This document shows, one piece after another, positions 3,722-6,261 of a stretch of 6,261 nt of DNA; the stretch's first letter is position 1, and each line of letters begins with the position of its first letter. The notes under the pieces are model-generated. The model ran no database searches, was not told where the DNA came from, and saw nothing but the letters and a program-made list of their open reading frames with translations. The stretch comes from DATHSN01 sp035464115 (GTDB lineage: Bacteria > Actinomycetota > Acidimicrobiia > Acidimicrobiales > SKKL01), in NCBI GenBank assembly GCA_035464115.1, contig DATHSN010000002.1, positions 1 to 6,261 on the forward strand. The letters are read 5' to 3'. The position numbers were made by a program, and so were the translations under genes.

Positions 3722-5923
3722 ATGACCCACGGGGCCGCAGCCCCAGCACCCCAGGATCCCGACGAGCGCTTCCGCGAGATGGCCGACGCCGCCCCGGTGC
3801 TCGTGTGGATGTCGGACCGCACGGGCGGCTGCGACTGGTTCAACGCAGTGTGGCTCGAGTTCACCGGGCGGTCCCTCGCCGAGGAGCTGGGTGACGGCTG
3901 GACCGAGGGCGTGCACCCCGACGACCTCGACCACTGCCTCACGACCTACCGGGCGGCGTTCGCCGCTGGCGAGCCGTTCGAGATGGAGTACCGGCTGCGC
4001 CACCGCGACGGGTCGTACCGCTGGGTGCTCGACCGGGGTCAGCCCCGGCGCGGTGCCGACGGCGAGCTGGCGGGCTTCATCGGCTGTTGCATCGACATCG
4101 ACGACCACCGCGCCGCCGCGGCCGACCGCGAGCGCCTCTTGGCATCCGAGCAGGTCGCGCGGGCGCAGGCCGAGCTGGTGGCCGATCGGCTCAGCCGGCT
4201 GCAGACCGTCACCGCCGCCCTCGCCACCGCGCTGACGGTCGACGACGTGGTCGACGTGGTCATCGCCTTGGCGGTGCAGGCCGCAGGTGCCACCGCCGGG
4301 GCGGTGGCGTTGCGCCACGCCGACGACGACGACCTCACGCTGCGCCGCGCCGTCGGCTACTCCGCTGCCCACACCGCGCGCTACGCCACGATCCCGATCG
4401 ACTCGGGCCTACCGCTCGCGCAGGCGGTCCGCACCGGTCAGCCGGTGATCGTGGGCGACGTCGACCACACCCCCGGCCTACCCGCCGAGCTGCTGGCGCT
4501 GGCCGCCGACACCGGGTGCTCGGCGGTGGCCACCTTGCCGCTGCTCGTCGAGGGACGCACCACCGGGGCGGTCGCGCTGTGGTTCGACACGCCGCAGCCG
4601 TTCGACGCCGAGCAGGTCGCCTTCCTGGTCGCGGTCGCCACCCAGGGCGCGGCGGCGCTGGAGCGGACCCGCCTGTGGCGCTCGGCTCGGGTGGCCAACG
4701 ACCGCCTGGGGTTCCTGGCCGAGGCCAGCGCAGCGGTGGCGACCACGCTCGACCGCCACGAGATCCTCGATCGGGTGGTGCGCCTCGCCGTGCCGCGGCT
4801 GGCCGACTGGGCCGTCGCCCACGTCCCCGACGGCGCGCACCTGCGACGGGTGACGCTCGTGCACCACGATCCCGACCGGCTCGCCGACATCGCCGCGGCC
4901 ACCGCCGGCCTCGATCCCCACCTCGACGACCCCCGCCACCCGGTGGCGGTCACGTTCCGCAGCGGCGAGCCGCAGCTGCTGACCAGACTGTCGCCCCGCG
5001 TGGTCGCGCAGCTCTCCGCGGACCAGCGGGCTGCGCTCGACCGCAGCGGGATCCACGGCGGCATCGCGGTGCCCATCGCCGCGCGGGGCGTCACCCTCGC
5101 GGTGCTCACCTTCGCGCTCGCCGATCCCGATCGTCGCCACACCGCCGACGACCTCGCCGTCGCCACCGAGCTGGCGGCGCGGGCCGCGGTGGCCCTGGAG
5201 AACGCTGCGCTGTTCGAGCGCGAGCACCGCATCGCCGAGATGCTCCAGCGCGCCGTGCTGCCCGCCGAGCTGCCCGCCGTCGACGAGCTCGACCTCGCCG
5301 CCCGCTACCTCCCGGCCAGCGCCGGCCTCGAGGTCGGCGGCGACTGGTACGACGCGTTCGTGCTCCCCGACGGCCGGGTGGGCCTGGTCGTGGGCGACGT
5401 CGTGGGCCACGGCCTGCAGGCGGCCGCGGTGATGGGCCAGGTCCGCAACACCTTGCGGGGCCTCGCCCTGCAGGGCGACGCGCCGGAGGTGGTGCTCGGG
5501 CGGCTCAACGAGATTCTCCTCGCCCCCGATGGCGGCAACGCCACCGTCATCTACGGCGTCCTCGATGCCACCACGGGCGAGCTGTGCTGGGCCAGCGCCG
5601 GCCACCCACCTCCCGTGGTGGTCGACGCGGGCCGCGCCGAGCTCGTCGCATCCCCGGGGGGGCCGGTGCTGGGCGCGTTCCGCTCCGACTTCGAGCGCGG
5701 GTCGCTGGTCCTGCCCCGACGCGCCGCGCTGGTCCTCTACACCGACGGCCTCGTCGAACGCCGAGGGGAGCTGATCGACGAGGGCCTGGTCCGCCTGCTG
5801 GAGGCCAGTGGCGGCGCGGCCGACGCCGACGCCGCCGAGCGCTGCGACCGGGTGGTCGACGAGCTGGTGGGGAACCACCCCCGCCGCGACGACGTGTGCG
5901 TCCTGGTGGCCCAGCGCCGCTGA
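3722..5923 (+). CDS. PAS-GAF-GAF-SpoIIE/RsbU-type serine phosphatase (733 aa)
   Basis: A soluble signalling phosphatase expected to dephosphorylate a phosphoserine on a STAS anti-anti-sigma protein in response to a sensed signal. Numbered from ATG 3722: a PAS_3-type domain at about 15-125 (PVLVWMSD, GVHPDDL, RHRDGSYRWVLDRG, ending GFIGCCIDID); a short helical linker; GAF1 at about 158-318; GAF2 at about 328-497; a connecting helix (ALFEREHRIAEMLQRAVLP, about 496-514) typical of the RsbU/SpoIIE join; and a PP2C_SIG domain to the end. Metal-binding signatures are intact: GGDWYD (D541), GDVVGHG (D559), YTDGLVERRGE (D675) and RRDDVCVL (D723, D724). ASAGHPPP is also present. There are no membrane segments, so the input is probably cytoplasmic. 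ATG 3689 is in frame but has no ribosome binding site. Divergent from the RsbW-like gene, the classical opposing activity. Catalysis is well supported; ligands of PAS and GAF domains are unknown. Confidence 0.93.
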   Translation: MTHGAAAPAPQDPDERFREMADAAPVLVWMSDRTGGCDWFNAVWLEFTGRSLAEELGDGWTEGVHPDDLDHCLTTYRAAFAAGEPFEMEYRLRHRDGSYRWVLDRGQPRRGADGELAGFIGCCIDIDDHRAAAADRERLLASEQVARAQAELVADRLSRLQTVTAALATALTVDDVVDVVIALAVQAAGATAGAVALRHADDDDLTLRRAVGYSAAHTARYATIPIDSGLPLAQAVRTGQPVIVGDVDHTPGLPAELLALAADTGCSAVATLPLLVEGRTTGAVALWFDTPQPFDAEQVAFLVAVATQGAAALERTRLWRSARVANDRLGFLAEASAAVATTLDRHEILDRVVRLAVPRLADWAVAHVPDGAHLRRVTLVHHDPDRLADIAAATAGLDPHLDDPRHPVAVTFRSGEPQLLTRLSPRVVAQLSADQRAALDRSGIHGGIAVPIAARGVTLAVLTFALADPDRRHTADDLAVATELAARAAVALENAALFEREHRIAEMLQRAVLPAELPAVDELDLAARYLPASAGLEVGGDWYDAFVLPDGRVGLVVGDVVGHGLQAAAVMGQVRNTLRGLALQGDAPEVVLGRLNEILLAPDGGNATVIYGVLDATTGELCWASAGHPPPVVVDAGRAELVASPGGPVLGAFRSDFERGSLVLPRRAALVLYTDGLVERRGELIDEGLVRLLEASGGAADADAAERCDRVVDELVGNHPRRDDVCVLVAQRR

Positions 5924-5924
5924 C

Positions 5925-5975
5925 GGGCCCGGCGCACGACGGCGACGACACCGGTCGCGCCAGCGCCGCGGGCCC
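5925..5975 (+). terminator. Possible terminator after the phosphatase gene
   Basis: GGGCCCGGCGC (5925-5935) can pair with GCGCC (5963-5967) and GGGCCC (5970-5975) across a two-base bulge and a 27-nt loop. It begins two bases after the stop codon. The long loop, bulge and lack of a U-tract make it a weak call. Confidence 0.3.
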
Positions 5976-6002
5976 CTGGATCGGGCGGCCGCGCCGGACC
6001 GT

Positions 6003-6008
6003 TAGGGT
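6003..6008 (+). promoter_or_regulatory. -10 box for a leaderless transcript of the last gene
   Basis: TAGGGT fits TAnnnT and is followed by six bases, GCCGGG, then GTG 6015. The AGGG inside it could alternatively be read as a ribosome binding site seven bases ahead of the GTG; both readings select the same start codon. Confidence 0.5.
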
Positions 6009-6014
6009 GCCGGG

Positions 6015-6261
6015 GTGGAGGTCGTGATCGTGCTCGCCGTGGTCGTCGCGCTGGTCGCCGCCGGACTCGCGGTGGCGCTCGTCAGCGCCCGCCGGGCCAC
6101 GGCGTCCGCTCTGGCTCGTGCCGCAGCGGCCGAGGCGAGCAGCGCCACCGAGCGGGCGGCCGCCGACGACGACCGGTCCCGACTCGGCGCCGAGCTGGCC
6201 GCGGCCACGGCCCGATCCGATGCGCTCGTCGCCGAGGTGGCCGAGGCGGTGGCGCGCGCCG
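6015..6261 (+). CDS. Membrane-anchored coiled-coil protein, possibly RmuC-like (5' part)
   Basis: The reading frame is open from GTG 6015 to the window edge, 82 codons. It begins MEVVIVLAVVVALVAAG, one hydrophobic helix up to about residue 23, followed by SARRATA and then an Ala, Glu, Asp and Arg-rich stretch without prolines or glycine clusters (AAAEASSATERAAADDDRSR, GAELAAATARSDALVAEVAE), a clear coiled-coil pattern. A short N-terminal membrane anchor followed directly by a coiled coil is the layout of RmuC, a DNA-recombination-associated nuclease-fold protein; its catalytic domain would lie beyond the window, so this cannot be confirmed. Other anchored coiled-coil proteins remain possible. 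It lies 91 bp after the phosphatase stop with its own promoter-like box, so it is probably transcribed independently. Confidence 0.75.
   Translation, partial: MEVVIVLAVVVALVAAGLAVALVSARRATASALARAAAAEASSATERAAADDDRSRLGAELAAATARSDALVAEVAEAVARA

Noticed and set aside
3597..3749. N-terminal extension of the ATP-binding protein to ATG 3749
   Set aside because: It would overlap the start of the divergent phosphatase, is low-complexity (Arg, Pro, Ser), adds nothing to the ATPase fold, and a leaderless-type GTG start exists at 3596.
2302..3942. A single 546-residue minus-strand gene
   Set aside because: Most of it lies antisense to the phosphatase and out of frame with the ATP-binding protein, with arginine/proline/alanine-rich shadow composition. 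Only the last 95 codons have a start signal and normal composition; those are reported as a separate gene.
4478..5878. A 466-residue minus-strand open frame opposite the phosphatase
   Set aside because: Antisense shadow of a high-GC gene; rich in Gly, Val, His and Gln with no recognisable domain or start signal.
4087..6027. A 646-residue plus-strand open frame inside the phosphatase gene
   Set aside because: It is an out-of-frame shadow, almost entirely Arg, Gly, Ala and Pro, overlapping a gene with intact PP2C metal motifs.

Overview
The window is high-GC DNA (G or C at most third codon positions) with actinobacterial habits: GTG starts, TAnnnT -10 boxes directly before start codons, and a PAS-GAF-GAF-SpoIIE phosphatase facing an RsbW-type ATPase. 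An actinomycete or member of the Acidimicrobiia fits; the sequence alone does not fix the genus.

Layout, left to right. Positions 1-48 are probably the last codons of a rightward gene. A perfect 11-bp inverted repeat (56-91) separates it from a convergent GNAT acetyltransferase gene (743 to 96, minus). Behind the GNAT gene lies an intergenic region with an 8-bp tandem repeat, into which a complete IS481-family element (837-2201) has inserted. The element is flanked by a 15-bp direct repeat that is itself a hairpin-forming palindrome. It carries an intact DDE transposase and two copies of an 18-bp motif at each end. A 32-bp-period duplication follows, then two leftward genes: an unrecognised protein of about 95 residues (2589 to 2302) and a two-domain ATP-binding protein (3596 to 2667) with a GHKL/RsbW-type kinase fold plus a C-terminal domain of about 150 residues. 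Divergent from it is a 733-residue PAS-GAF-GAF-SpoIIE/RsbU phosphatase (3722 to 5923). The window ends in the 5' part of a membrane-anchored coiled-coil protein, possibly RmuC-like (from 6015).

How the genes may work together: the divergent pair looks like a partner-switching signalling unit. The phosphatase would sense an input through PAS and GAF domains and dephosphorylate an anti-sigma antagonist (STAS protein). The ATP-binding protein would be the opposing kinase/anti-sigma factor. No STAS protein and no sigma factor are visible here, so the partner is elsewhere, or the extra C-terminal domain or the small downstream protein takes an unusual role. Before the IS inserted, the ATPase, small-protein and GNAT genes formed a same-strand series; the IS now separates the last from the first two.

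The most useful new readings are: a compact divergent promoter region that moves both long-ORF starts inward (ATPase to a leaderless GTG at 3596, phosphatase to ATG 3722); the uncharacterised ATPase C-terminal domain and small protein; and the internal symmetry of the IS (duplicated end motifs with swapped variants, strand-composition switch inside the transposase gene, palindromic target).
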